In this document: positions 47,945 through 58,738 of the stretch, piece after piece
Numbering within the stretch: the stretch's first letter is position 1
Layout: each line of letters begins with the position of its first letter
Origin: Sphagnum magellanicum
Lineage: Eukaryota; Streptophyta; Sphagnopsida; Sphagnales; Sphagnaceae
Direction: 5' to 3'
Assembly (NCBI GenBank): GCA_021904315.1
Contig: CM038925.1
Span: 6,760,501 to 6,824,500, forward strand
DNA: 64,000 bases
The notes under the pieces: model-generated
The model's input: the letters and a program-made list of their open reading frames with translations, nothing else
Database searches by the model: none
Told to the model about the DNA's origin: nothing
Translations under genes and position numbers: made by a program

Positions 47945-48600
47945 CTAAACTTTTAGGTCTAGTTTTGATCTCTTCCCATCAGGAACATGCACGTATGCAA
48001 TGCAACCAAACACTCTAAGGTGTGAAACATCAGGTTTCTTGCCTGTGAATTTTTCTTTAGGTGTCATGCCATGAACTGCCGTTATGGGTGTTCGATTCAT
48101 GATATAGACTACAATTGCTACCATTTCAGCCCAAAAGTAATTTGGCAAATTCTTCTCATTCAACATGGCATGTGCTATTTTTGCAATGTGTTTGTTTTTC
48201 CTTTCAGCAATTCCATTTTGCTATGGGGAATAACTACATGAGTACTCCTTTGAATTCCATGCTCCTTCAAGTACTCATTGAATTCATTTGAAAAATACTC
48301 TCCCCCTCCATCGGACCTAAGGCACTTAATGCTCACACCCTTCTCCTTCTCCACCATTGTTTTGAAATTCAAAAAATGTTGAAACATTTCACCTTTGTGT
48401 TTCATGAAATAGACCCACACCTTCCTTGTGTGATCATCAATGAAACTCATGTAGTATTTGCATCCTCCAATGGATTCTGTCTTCGTGGTCCACACATCTG
48501 AATGGATCATATCCAAAGGTTTGGAACTTACATGAGTTGTTTGAGCTGGGAATGGGTGTCTAGCTTACTTCCCCAATTGGCATGCTTCACAAACTTTTGA
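47945..48600 (-). mobile_element. Copia integrase region (broken)
   Basis: Minus-strand pieces give 'DMIHSDVWTTKTESIGGCKY', 'SFIDDHTRKVWVYFMKHKGE', 'LRSDGGGEYFSNEF' and, further on, 'FWAEMVAIVVYIMNRTP' with 'LRVFGCIAYVHVP'. These are the conserved core and the C-terminal region of Copia integrase. Confidence 0.93.
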
Positions 48601-50060
48601 CATCACCTCTTTTGTTCCAAATTTGGGAAGACCTCCAACAAGATTTTGTTTCTCCGTCAGCTTAAGACGTTAGAGATTAACATGGCCAACCCGCTTGTGC
48701 CAAATTCCAATGTCTCCAGGTCCTTTTCCATGTGTGAATAACATGGAAATCACTTCAAACATGTTCACATCCAAGGTGAACATTTGTCCATTCCTTTCCC
48801 CTTTTGCAATCAATTTGCCTTGGTTCTTCATGTTTTTCACAAAACATCCATTTGGGTTGAATGTCACCTGTAAACCTTGTTCCACCATCTGGCCTACGGA
48901 GACCAATTTTTTTGTTACAGTTGGAACATGAAGTATGTCTTTCAAATACTTTGTTTGCCCATCTTGCATGGACAATGACACCTTGCCAATTTGTGTGATG
49001 AGATGTGTAGTGTCATCACCAGTTTCCACAAACCCTAGTGTCTTCAAATCTTTTGCATCTCTAAACCATTCTCCATGACTAGTCATGTGGTTTAAAGCTC
49101 CAAAATCCACATACCAAACATTATTGTCTGATACACCTCCTATCATTAAATTTGTCATGTGTTATATCAAAAACAGTTGCTCATCACCTTGATTACTAGT
49201 TGATGCATAATTCCTTTGTTACAATTTTTCATTTCGTGCATCATGTTCCCTTTGATAATAATTTTTTGCCATGTGCCCAGGTTTCCCGCAGTCGTAGCAA
49301 TTTGAATCGTTGTTTGGTTGTTGACCTCAATGACTTCCACCACGACCTCCACGACTTCCTTGACTTCCTCTTCCTCCAAAATTTCCTCATCCACCTCCAT
49401 GAATTTGACCTTCATGTTAATGATGTCCACCATGCGAGCTTCTGTGTCGACCTTGAAATGAAGTTTTACCACCTCTACCTCTACCCCTATTAGTATTTGA
49501 GTAGAAAGCACTTTCTTGTGATCCTCCATTGGATGAAGTACCAACAATTCTCATCTTTTCAATTATAAGTTGTGTTATTAAGTCTTGGAAATCAATAAAT
49601 GTTTTTCGAATTGCAATTGAAGTGCGAAACTGGCTATAATCTTTTCCAAGTCCATTCAAGGTGACAGCCACTAGATCTTCATCATCTACAAGGGCTACTA
49701 TAGATATAAGAACATCTGCAAGGTTTTTCACCTTTGTAGAATAGTCACTGATGTTCATTTTGTTTTTTTGTAAATTATGCAACTCTTGCTTGAGTTGCAT
49801 TTTGCGAGCTTATGTATTGGTGCTATACATCTTCACCAATGTATCCCAAGCTTGCTTGGGTGATTTTGCATCTTGAATATGCACAATCATGGAATCGGAC
49901 ACACTCACAGAAAGCCAATACAAGACTTTCCTTGTTTTTTCATGCCAAGTTTTATTGGCTTGAATTTGTTGTTGTGTGGGGTTTTTTGGGAGATGAGCTT
50001 CTTTTTCATCACCAGTTATGAATTCCCAGTAGCCTTTCCCCATCAAAAAATTCATAATCC
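48601..50060 (-). mobile_element. Copia gag, zinc knuckle and protease/GAG-pre-integrase region (broken)
   Basis: The gag part (about 49,420-50,055) has 'ANKTWHEKTRKVLYWLSVSV', 'WDTLVKMYSTN', 'LKQELHNLQKNKMNISDYST' and 'TLNGLGKDYSQFRTSI' (UBN2/gag-polypeptide type), followed by a basic Arg/Gly-rich segment and a CCHC-type zinc knuckle (about 49,270-49,310). The protease and GAG-pre-integrase part (48,670-49,158) has 'WYVDFGALNHMT', 'DILHVPTVTKKLVSVGQM' and 'IWHKRVGHVN'. Confidence 0.9.
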
Positions 50061-51354
50061 TAAATTTCCAGACTTAGAAATTGTTCTCGTTTAGTCTCTC
50101 AATTACAATTTGAAAAACATCGTTTGCCATCTCTCAAGGCAACACTCAATGTCTTCTGGGGGTTTCACAAATGATTTTAATTCCTTCCTTGGGTTTTTAG
50201 GATTAAGATTAGGGTTTTCCTTCCTTAGGTTTCTAGGATTAAGGTTAGGGTTAGGGTTGAACAAGATGAACCTTGCATATGTATGTATGTCTTGAGTATT
50301 ATACGAAATTTTATACTATACATGGGTTTTACGTATATGTACATATTTCGTATTAATATTTTGTATGATATTAAGTACATGATTACATACCACACTTTTG
50401 TATGAAAGTCTTGATAATGTATTTGCGCTTCCTAATCCTCAAACTCCTTCCTTCAAGTTCTCCCAAGTTGTATTTGCTCCACTTCAAAATTTTGTTTTAA
50501 TGTCTTCTCAAAACAAACTTCTGTCATAGCAACTTTGCAAAACTACACCGCTCACATATGACTTGGATCAATTTGAAATTTTTATGAAACATGAACAACT
50601 ATGTCTACTACCATCTTTCAAAACTTCAGCTCATTTAACTTCATAAAATGAGAGATCTTACTACTTCCTTGAAATCACCTCAAACTAGGACCTGAACACA
50701 AAATGATTTACAACTCGCTCTCAACAACTCCAAACTCCTTGAAATTTTGGGAGAGACATTAAATATATGTCTTCTATATTTACTCAAAATTTCAGCTCTA
50801 TTGATGATGACCACAAAAAGTTATGACTTTCAAAAGAAATTGACTTCAAAATTACGACTGAAACTTTAAATGCTTGGATTTCTTTCAATACAGATCCAAA
50901 TGACATGAAATTTCTCTCACATATATTCCTTTATGATCTATAAGATCTTCAAGCTACAGATCCAAAAATGCTCAAACAAAGGAAATATGACCAAAAAACT
51001 AGATCTGGCACATAGTCTTCAAAAGCTCATAACTCTCACAAAACATATCGTTTTCTTTTGAAAATTTGGGAATAGAAGCGTCTTATAGTCTTCTATAATC
51101 TCTCCAAGTTTCATTTCAAGATCTTTTCACAATAGATTTAGATCTAGATTTAAAGATTTGACTTCCACAACCCTTGATATGTTGATCTCCTCTCACCTCT
51201 TTTCTTTTCTTTTCTTTCTCTTCACATTCTTTCTTTTCCTCGTTTCTCTTTTGCATTCGACAAACTCCTATGATATTACGAAAGACTCTCAAGCTCTAGT
51301 CCTAGAAACTTTCTAGCTCTAAATTTCTTTCAACTTTCTCCTTCAACAACCTAA
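50061..51354 (-). other. Copia 5' untranslated leader
   Basis: About 1.3 kb between the primer-binding site and the gag region without a convincing long frame. A small run reading GTTAGGGTTAGGGTT on the plus strand (about 50,235-50,255) lies here. It is too short to be telomeric. Confidence 0.6.
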
Positions 51355-51366
51355 GCTCTGATACCA
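51355..51366 (-). promoter_or_regulatory. Copia primer-binding site (tRNA-iMet)
   Basis: The minus strand reads TGGTATCAGAGC directly next to the 5' LTR, the standard complement of the initiator methionine tRNA 3' end used by plant Copia elements. Confidence 0.95.
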
Positions 51367-51668
51367 TGTTAACAAATAGAAAATCTACTCAAATGCAAAC
51401 ATAAATCTTTATTGAAAGGAAACTACAACATGATGTTCACAACATGAAACATAACATCAAGAACACTTCAAGGTTCTTGTCACATGAAATACACAAACTT
51501 GTGCAATGAAGAAAACCATCAACACCAAGGTATTTAATTAAAAGACCAAACCACAAATAACCAAACTAATATAAGTAAAGAAAGTAATTCAACCTTGTGA
51601 AAGAACCTAATTACTTTCCTATTCCAGTAAGAAATGAAACCTAACTAGTTGAGCTTGAATTCTCAACA
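51367..51668 (-). repeat. Copia 5' LTR
   Basis: 302 bp, TGTT...AACA, closely matching 45,553-45,864 and followed on the plus strand by the TCGAA flank. Confidence 0.95.
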
Positions 51669-52582
51669 TCGAAATCTTCTAAAATCAAGAAGAAAAAGCC
51701 AGCTTAGAATCGAAAATTTGTAGCTCTAAGAATTTGAACTTCTCAACATATTCAAATTCAACAAAAAAAGGTTGCATCTAACTCCTAATGGTCTGTTTAC
51801 ACATGAATATAATTGAATTACAATGGTAAAGAAATATGTTTACTTGCTATGTTTTGGGTTGTAGCTACATTGAACGAAGTTTTGCAATTTTTTATAATGT
51901 TTTGTTGAAATTTGTGGTGTGGATTTTTCATGTGCAAACTTAACTTGGAACTACATTCCAATTTTTTCAAATGGCAATGTTATCGTGGAGATCTTCACCA
52001 AATTTCAAGTTCACTCATGAAAGTCTAACCAATTTTGATGAAATAGGTACTGAAAATTTTACCTAAACATGAACAATGTTGTCAAAATATGACAATGTTT
52101 ATGCCTTGATCAAGTTCACTACTTACTTATTGCTATCAATTATAGTTCAATTTTTTATTCATAAGAACAAGAACTCTATGTACTCTCCACTGCACATGTG
52201 ATCTAGATTTTTCTTATCCTTGGTGAAATCTACAAGCCACATGTACTATTGTAAAGAGTTTTTGATTATCATTTGAACAATACGTGCTCAGTTTTACAAG
52301 CAACATATATATTTAACCTGTTTATACAACCCATGTATACAACTTGTTTATACAACTTGTCTATACATATGGCAACATATGTGTCTAACCAAGTCAAGTG
52401 TATTGTAAGTTACAAATATTGAAAAAAATTGTGTCTTCACAATATTTGCAACTTACAGTACACTTTTGAATATTAGGAACTTTTATATAGGATTAAATTG
52501 CATTTGCAATCTTATGACCTCTTTTATATTCCTAGTTCCCCGCTTATCAACAGCCTATACCATCACTCAATGGACTTCAAAT
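51669..52582. other. Intergenic DNA flanking the CACTA element
   Basis: No gene seen. The last bases (CCATCACTCAATGGACTTCAAAT) match the tandem repeat that resumes at 61,295, showing that the CACTA element split that repeat. Confidence 0.6.
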
Positions 52583-52639
52583 CACTACTACATATTGTGC
52601 CTTTTTGCAAAGGGAAAAAACAAAAAACCGGAAGGGTTT

Positions 52640-53075
52640 GCGAAGCAAAAACAACCTGCCATATTTGCGATGTGACACGCATCGCAACTTGTGGTTCACC
52701 AACCATCGCTAATATATAATGTACCTTAAATCATCGCAGCACTTTTGCAACATATACCACAACCAAAACTTTGCGACCCTCTCAGTCTCCGTGCACACTA
52801 GCGATATTCCACAGTTCGCACCTCTTAATCATACTCACAACATCGCAAATTTTAAAATACACAAAGTATCGCAAAACACTTTGAAAATCACAAGAAATCG
52901 CAATCTTGCGTTATTCGGAGCATCGCATTTTGCGTTTGAATATGTATCGCAAACCTCATCACAAATTTTTACAAAAGTTTCCAGTGTTGGACGTATCGCA
53001 AGTTGCGATGTGCATTAGTTCGCAAAGTAGTAAAAGGGATCTTGGAGAAGGAAGTTTCGCAAAAGGTTTCGCAAT
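52640..53075. repeat. Left subterminal GCGA-repeat cluster of the CACTA element
   Basis: About fifteen copies of GCGA/TCGC in contexts such as ATCGCAA and TTTGCGA, in both orientations, including a head-to-head pair ATCGCAAGTTGCGAT (about 52,996). Counterparts lie at the right end. Confidence 0.85.
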
Positions 53076-53299
53076 GTCATCTAATTTATCACGGCCTTTT
53101 TTAAGTTGCATAAAATCTCGGTGACATTGAGGTAGTACATGCAGTAGTGCAAAGGAGAGTAGTACAAAGTTCCTAAAGGGCCTACTCCCGGAACTATAAA
53201 GGCTGAAATTCACTAAAGACTTTGACACAATGAACATTGTGGAGTAATATAGAACCATAAGCCTCAATGGCAATTTGCATAAAAATAATGAGTAGTACA

Positions 53300-56200
53300 T
53301 TATACGTGGTCATCATCCACCTCAAAGGTTGTGAGCACAACCTCTGGTTTCTCACCTAGAATAGAACGGGACCGTGGCACATATGTGACAATAACTGACC
53401 ACTCCTCTGGGTTTGGGGGATAAGGAAGATAAAAGCATTGTTCTACATGACTGGGAAAAGTAAATGGCTCTGAAGTTTGCCAATGAGATGGCTGATAACT
53501 GGTGGCAGATGTCTTTAACCGTGTGTGTCCGCACTCATCCTGAACTAAAGTGCAATTTGCACCAACAAGGTTCACTTTAAACCACTTGCACTTAAACACA
53601 TACTCTTCAAACTTTGAATGTGCATCATAAGACACCACCAAGATCTCTTCCAGCTTTCCATAATGTGGCACAATATCTCGAACAGTATTCCTGTCATGCT
53701 GACTACTTCTAGAGTCCTGAATGAATTGCCCTTGAACTCCACAATCAAAGGTGCAGCCCCTCTTTTCATCCAAAGTGGAAATCCTGAAATTAATATTGTG
53801 TTAGGCATTGTGAGTCAACAACTTATATGATAATAGAAACTTCATGCCCATAAAAATCATCCTAGAACATTCTAAAAAACTTGTCTGGAATGTGAAGATG
53901 AGTTAATATGCCTAATGAAATAGAAAAAATAAATACCTAAAATGTCTTCCTTGTGTCCACATTGCTGAACGTGTTGTCACAACTCTCTATGGTCCATGAA
54001 CAATGGTGCGAACATCATCTGTGATCTTTGGAAAACATGATATACTTTCTCCTTGTGCTAACAATTGATCCACTTCAACTTCTCTTTCATGTACTTATGT
54101 AACGTAGGAAAAATCCTTGATCTCCCACTCATACTTTTGGCATTCTCATAGAAGTTCCTCCACTCTTCCATGACATTGCTATTATTCAACATGAATGTGG
54201 TCAGCTGAATTAACTCTGTAGGTAATAACATACGTGTTTGGATGGCACCAGTCAAACGGTCTTCTTCCTCTTCTCTTTCCTCCATCCAGACATGAGGACA
54301 TGATGGATCTATAGTGGCCAAGATGTTGGTGTAATAAAACATGCTCTCTGCTGCCAAGTGTCCTGTTGCCATGCTTCCCTCCACTCATGCATGGTTACGG
54401 ACATAACCCTTTAATACTGCCATATATCTTTCAAGCCAATACATCCATTGACAATGCACAGGACCAGCAATGGCTATTTCATCCACAAGGTGAACTAGTA
54501 AATGCACTTGACAATCAAAAAATGATGGAAGGAAGGCCTTTTCCAACTTGCATACCACCTCTGCTACTATTACCCTCATTCTTGGAATCTCCTCTACAAA
54601 TAACTCCTTTGAGCATACCCATCTCAACAGATATCCCAATGACCAAAGAGCATCTTGTACTTCTGCACTGGCTAAGCCTATTATTGCCACAGGCAATATG
54701 TGCTGCAGTAAACGATGATAGTCATGTGTCTTTAGATACCTTGGCCACTTGTGGTCATCGTCCCTACCAAAAGCTTTTTGAAGATTAGCTCCATAACCTG
54801 CAACAAGGATCCATAAAATTATACAAAAGTATTCTAAACATCCAACAGATAGCCGACTATATTTCAAACTCTTTTTCTAGTATAAGGCATACAGATTTAA
54901 ATATAAATAAAAGCAACAGAGTACTTCTAAATTCAACCCTTGCCATCAAAGTTCAAACCTGTAGGGAATCGCATCTCTCCTATGCGATTTCGAAAGTCTT
55001 TTCTTTCTTGTGTAGTAAATGTCCATGGAGCTGATGGTCGCTGCTCAATACCTGTGTTAGGATCAACAGTAATCCACACATCGGGATGCCTCTCAAAATC
55101 CTCATAGGCCTCCCTAAAGTTACTATGCATCTCTCCATAGAGCTGTTTTATGATAGCCTTGCCCACATTTCCCTCAATGTGCATGGGGTCCAAGAGATGA
55201 CGTATTTTCAACTCACCCCAATAGGGCAAGCTGTTGAGTATACCCCACCTTGTCAATCCACTACCCTCAAACACCATAGAATCATTTGGGTCAATAACTC
55301 TATTGGCCACATCCCTCCAATATGCAAAAGTGGTAGCTTCTGGAATATCACGCTCATCACCATAAGGCATGTCAAAAGATGAAAATAAAAGTGGGTCTGA
55401 TCTCATATCATGTCCCAGTGGAAGAAACTTTGTATGGCCAAGGTAAACAATTTTGCGAAGATGGCTTGAGTATTTAGCCATGTCCTCCAAACTTGGGCCA
55501 CATGTAGAGCAAGCCTTGTAGCCTTGAGTTTGCAGCCCACTTACAAAACCAAACCCTGATTGTAGAAGAGCTGAATATTAGAATAACAAATAATCACAAA
55601 ACAGAATAATAAAAAAATATATAGAGGCATGTGCATGATTTCTTACCAGGATAATCATGCATTGTCCACATGCAGATTGCCCTCAACTTGAATACACGTG
55701 GTATTCCTCCCATCATATGCCCATACTCCATCCCATAGTGTTTTGAGCTCATCGACCACTAGTGCTAAGTAGGTGTCTAGGTTTTTCACCTTACTTGGCC
55801 TTGGGATAATAAGAGAAAGCAGCAAAAATCCTTTTCTCATAGACAACCATGGAGGAAGGTTGTAATTCATGACAACAACTGGCCAAACAAAGGTAGGTCG
55901 TCCCTTTCCTCCAAGTGAATGTGGACTAACACCATCTGATGCTAACCCCAACCTCACATGCCTAGGGTCATGCTCAAACTCTAGCCATGTTGACTCCACA
56001 TGCTTGTGAGCAAGAGAGTTAACCGGTAACCTCATAACACCAGGCTTTGATCAATGTTTCTTATGCCAAACCATTAACTCGGCCAAGTCTGTACATTGAT
56101 ACATGTGCAGTAAGCAAGGAATAATGGGAAACCACCTTACTGATTTCCTAGGCACCTTTTCTGTAAGCATGTGAGGATCATATCGAGCCTCTTCACATGT

Positions 56201-56812
56201 ACTGCACTCCGTTAAATGGGCATTGTTCCCATGAAATAGCATGCAGTCATTAACACATGCATGGACAATTTGATACTCCATGCCTATGGAGGATAAGATC
56301 TTTTTAGCCTCCTTCCAAGATCCTGGCAAAACATTTTCCTTAGGCAGCAAGAGGCTATGACAATACTGGAAAATGTCTGACAACATAGTATTGTTTGCCT
56401 TATGTTTTGCTTGGATGTTTAACAACCCCAGTATGGTTGCTAAACAACTTAACCTTGCACCTTGAAAAATAGGTGTTCGAGCATGTGCCTCCGCCTCTTG
56501 CCACTGCCGTTGTCCCTGGGCAGTATATTAATGATGTGGAACATCTGCATTGGCTCCTTCATCATGTGGGTTGCCAGACATATCATCAACTATGTCAAGT
56601 CCAAACTAGTCAACCATGAAGTCATCCATCGCTTGTTCTTGGTTTGTAGGCAGTGGTGCTTCCTGAACTGGTTGAGAGACACCTTCATCATGAGCAGACA
56701 AGTCATTTGATGAAGAATGAGTTGATGAAGAGTCTAATTTGTGTGGCATGCCCATTTCTCGATATGTTGCTCTCAACCTCCGTGGCAGCATGTCTTCAAA
56801 AGGCCGAATATT
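53300..56812 (-). pseudogene. TNP2-like CACTA transposase gene, broken
   Basis: In plant CACTA elements TNP2 cuts and joins the element ends in the nucleus. Minus strand, 5' to 3': 'RPFEDMLPRRLRATY' (about 56,800), the N-terminal 'HACVNDCMLFHG' Cys/His region (about 56,240), Transposase_21 with 'HVRLGLASDG' and 'VVVMNYNLPPWL' (about 55,950-55,840), 'YWGELKIRHLLDPMHIEGNV' (about 55,170), DUF4218 with 'KTHDYHRLLQHILPVAI' and 'GPVHCQWMYWLERY' (54,385-54,797), and DUF4216 with 'VVSYDAH...VFKCKWFKVN' (about 53,600). Clean GT-AG introns: 55,556-55,646 (joins DYPG/FGFVSG), 54,798-54,958 (RFPT/GYGANLQ) and 53,784-53,936. Breaks include in-frame stops near 56,604, 56,530, 56,043 and 54,385 and frame changes near 55,690 and 54,075. 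The gene is dead. Confidence 0.9.
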
Positions 56813-56958
56813 CTATGCAATACCAAATCTAGAAGATCTTAACTATATACCAAGCATAGTTGCATATTACATTATAAATAAAAAATGCCAAAATGCATGT
56901 ATATAGATATGGTATGTTGTGTCTTAAACAAAGTACATAGTTTAGAAATGGTGGAATC

Positions 56959-58106
56959 CTAACTCCACTCATAGTGTGTAAACAACTCATCTCCTGATCT
57001 GATGGTCCTAATAGCTATAACCAGGCAATGGTCTTCATGATAAGTCTGGCCATATGGTGCTGGAGGAGGTCCCTCAACAAAAACCCACTCACAATTAGCC
57101 CTACGCTTAGGATGAGTCCCCACTGTACTGTTGATGAAACTAGCAATGTTTCCAGAACGTATGGGGTCCCCATCTATCACCCTCACATCACTATGCCTCC
57201 TAGTGCTACCAGCAAAGGTGTCCATCTCAAGAGCAAAGGTCTTCCACTCAGGATGTTGTGTGAGGATCCTGTTCCAATGTCTTCTCTTATAGATAGGCCC
57301 ACCATAAGGGAACAAAGTAGGACCCTCTCTACAACATCTAGCTAAATCCTCTACAATGATGTCTTCACAAGCATATACTCCATAGCCATGCCTCTCTCCA
57401 AGTGTAGAGGTCTTAACAATCCATCGTCTACCCCAAACCACAACCTCCTCATCATAGGGCAAACTATCAAGCAACCCAAGAACTGCAGGGTTCCATGATT
57501 GGATAATATTGGCACATTTGCCAGTGAACTCACACATACCCCATCTACCCTCAACAATAGTCCTAGCATGACCTTCACTTGGACGTTGTGCTTTGGATCG
57601 TTGTCTAACGGAAGGCACATGTGGCCTTGCCTCATGTTGTGACTTATTGGCCTCATGAGAGGTACCAATCCCTATAGCAAATGCCTGCAAAAGTGCATTT
57701 CCTATGGCAGCTAAAACCCCTTGTGATAGAACATAGGGTGGTGGTTTCATACGGGAACCCTATTACATTCAAAAAACCACAACAAACCATGGAAGTGAAA
57801 ATAATTTCAAAGAAGATTTCATGAAAAATAACATGTATCAAAGAGGAAAAAATGACAATGGTAAATGACACTTACCAGATGAGATGAAGAAGCTCCTGGA
57901 GTAAGACCACGATGACGCCCAAATCGCTGAATGTGTTGAGCACAAACATATGACTTTTGTGAAATCTGACCAACACACTTGGTGCATTGGCAAAGCTGCC
58001 GAGGTGGACCACGAGGAGAATGAGACACCTCTACCTGCGTATGAGCTGATGTGCCCTCATTTGAGGACGATGAGTCACTAGTGGACACAACGGAAGAGGA
58101 AGACAT
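56959..58106 (-). CDS. Two-exon gene: Cys/His finger plus SET domain (343 aa), inside the CACTA element
   Basis: Exon 1 is 58,106-57,876 (77 codons), the intron 57,875-57,760 (GTAAGT...AATAG), and exon 2 57,759-56,959. The junction is phase 0 and the joined frame is open. Residues 1-36 are Ser-rich. C39-x-C-x2-C44...H58 resembles the transposase-associated finger of CACTA transposases. The rest is a SET domain: 'ERHGYGVYACEDI' (about 200-210, cofactor-binding G-x-G), 'PYGGPI' (about 228), 'VIDGDPIRSGNIASFIN' (about 271-287, equivalent of GN..RFINH), 'ANCEW', and the closing 'GDELFTHYEW' (about 333-342, equivalent of GEEL..DY with the candidate catalytic Tyr). No pre-SET or post-SET cysteine cluster is visible. 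SET proteins methylate lysines, usually on histones; the substrate here is unknown. An upstream GTATGC...GACAG pair (about 58,243-58,119) may be a 5' UTR intron. It lies 160 bases before the transposase and divergent from the plus-strand gene. Confidence 0.85.
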
Positions 58107-58439
58107 ATCATCTGTCAAATTAATACAACACAAGTGTAAGGCAAAGACCAGATTAGACTTTCAAAAATCATGTCATACAGCAATATAAACCCTTGACTAC
58201 TCATAAATTGAGACAGCCTAAACAAAAAAGAAATGCATACCTACATCCAATGTGGGCTCAACAATGCCTATAGGACTAGTTGCTCAAATAATCCCAACAC
58301 CAATTTCGAAGTAAGGGGCAATACTGTAAAAACCCTTTGGCATATGCAAAAAAAAACAACAAAATGTTAAAGCTAGAATAAATTAAAACTTTGCCCCTTA
58401 CGAACCCCCCACCATCTTATCCCTCTTCGCACCCAAGCC

Positions 58440-58640
58440 CTAAACCCTAAAACTTCCTCTTATATTAGCAAAGTCCCCGACTTCGCAACCCTCCAACGTT
58501 GCAAAAATAACAGCATTGCACGGCCTTTGCGATAAAACCCGTATTGCAAGTTCCAATGCGGGTTACATCGCAAGCCCTGAATTGCCGAAAGTCCCTAAGG
58601 TGTAGTGAAACGGAATCCCTTGAAGCTGGTGTAGTGAAAT
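58440..58640. promoter_or_regulatory. GCGA-rich divergent promoter region
   Basis: Between the divergent SET gene and the plus-strand gene lies a short cluster of TTCGCAA, TTTGCGATAA and ACATCGCAAG motifs like those at the element ends. By analogy with CACTA TNPA-type proteins, which bind subterminal repeats and also regulate the element promoter, this may be where the element controls both genes. This is inference. Confidence 0.5.
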
Positions 58641-58738
58641 CTTTCTGGGGTCCTAGAGTGAAATGAGGTCGGAATTTGAATTCATTCTCAGCATTGCTCG
58701 AGAATTGTCGAAGGAAAACTTGGGCAGAGTGGATTGCA

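Larger units (their letters stand above)
45553..51668 (-). mobile_element. Full-length but broken Copia (Ty1/copia) LTR retrotransposon, 6.1 kb
   Basis: Bounded by LTRs starting TGTTAACA and ending CTCAACA, with near-matching 5-bp flanks (TCCAA and TCGAA). On the minus strand the order is 5' LTR, tRNA-iMet primer site, gag with zinc knuckle, protease / GAG-pre-integrase, integrase, reverse transcriptase, RNase H, polypurine tract, 3' LTR: the Copia order. The open reading frame is broken in several places, so it is a fossil. The two LTRs differ at roughly 5% of positions by eye plus a small indel, suggesting an insertion some millions of years old, more if this lineage mutates slowly. Confidence 0.95.

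Noticed and set aside
50225-50256. GGGTTAGGGTTAGGGTT run
   Set aside because: Three units within the Copia leader region. Not a telomere.
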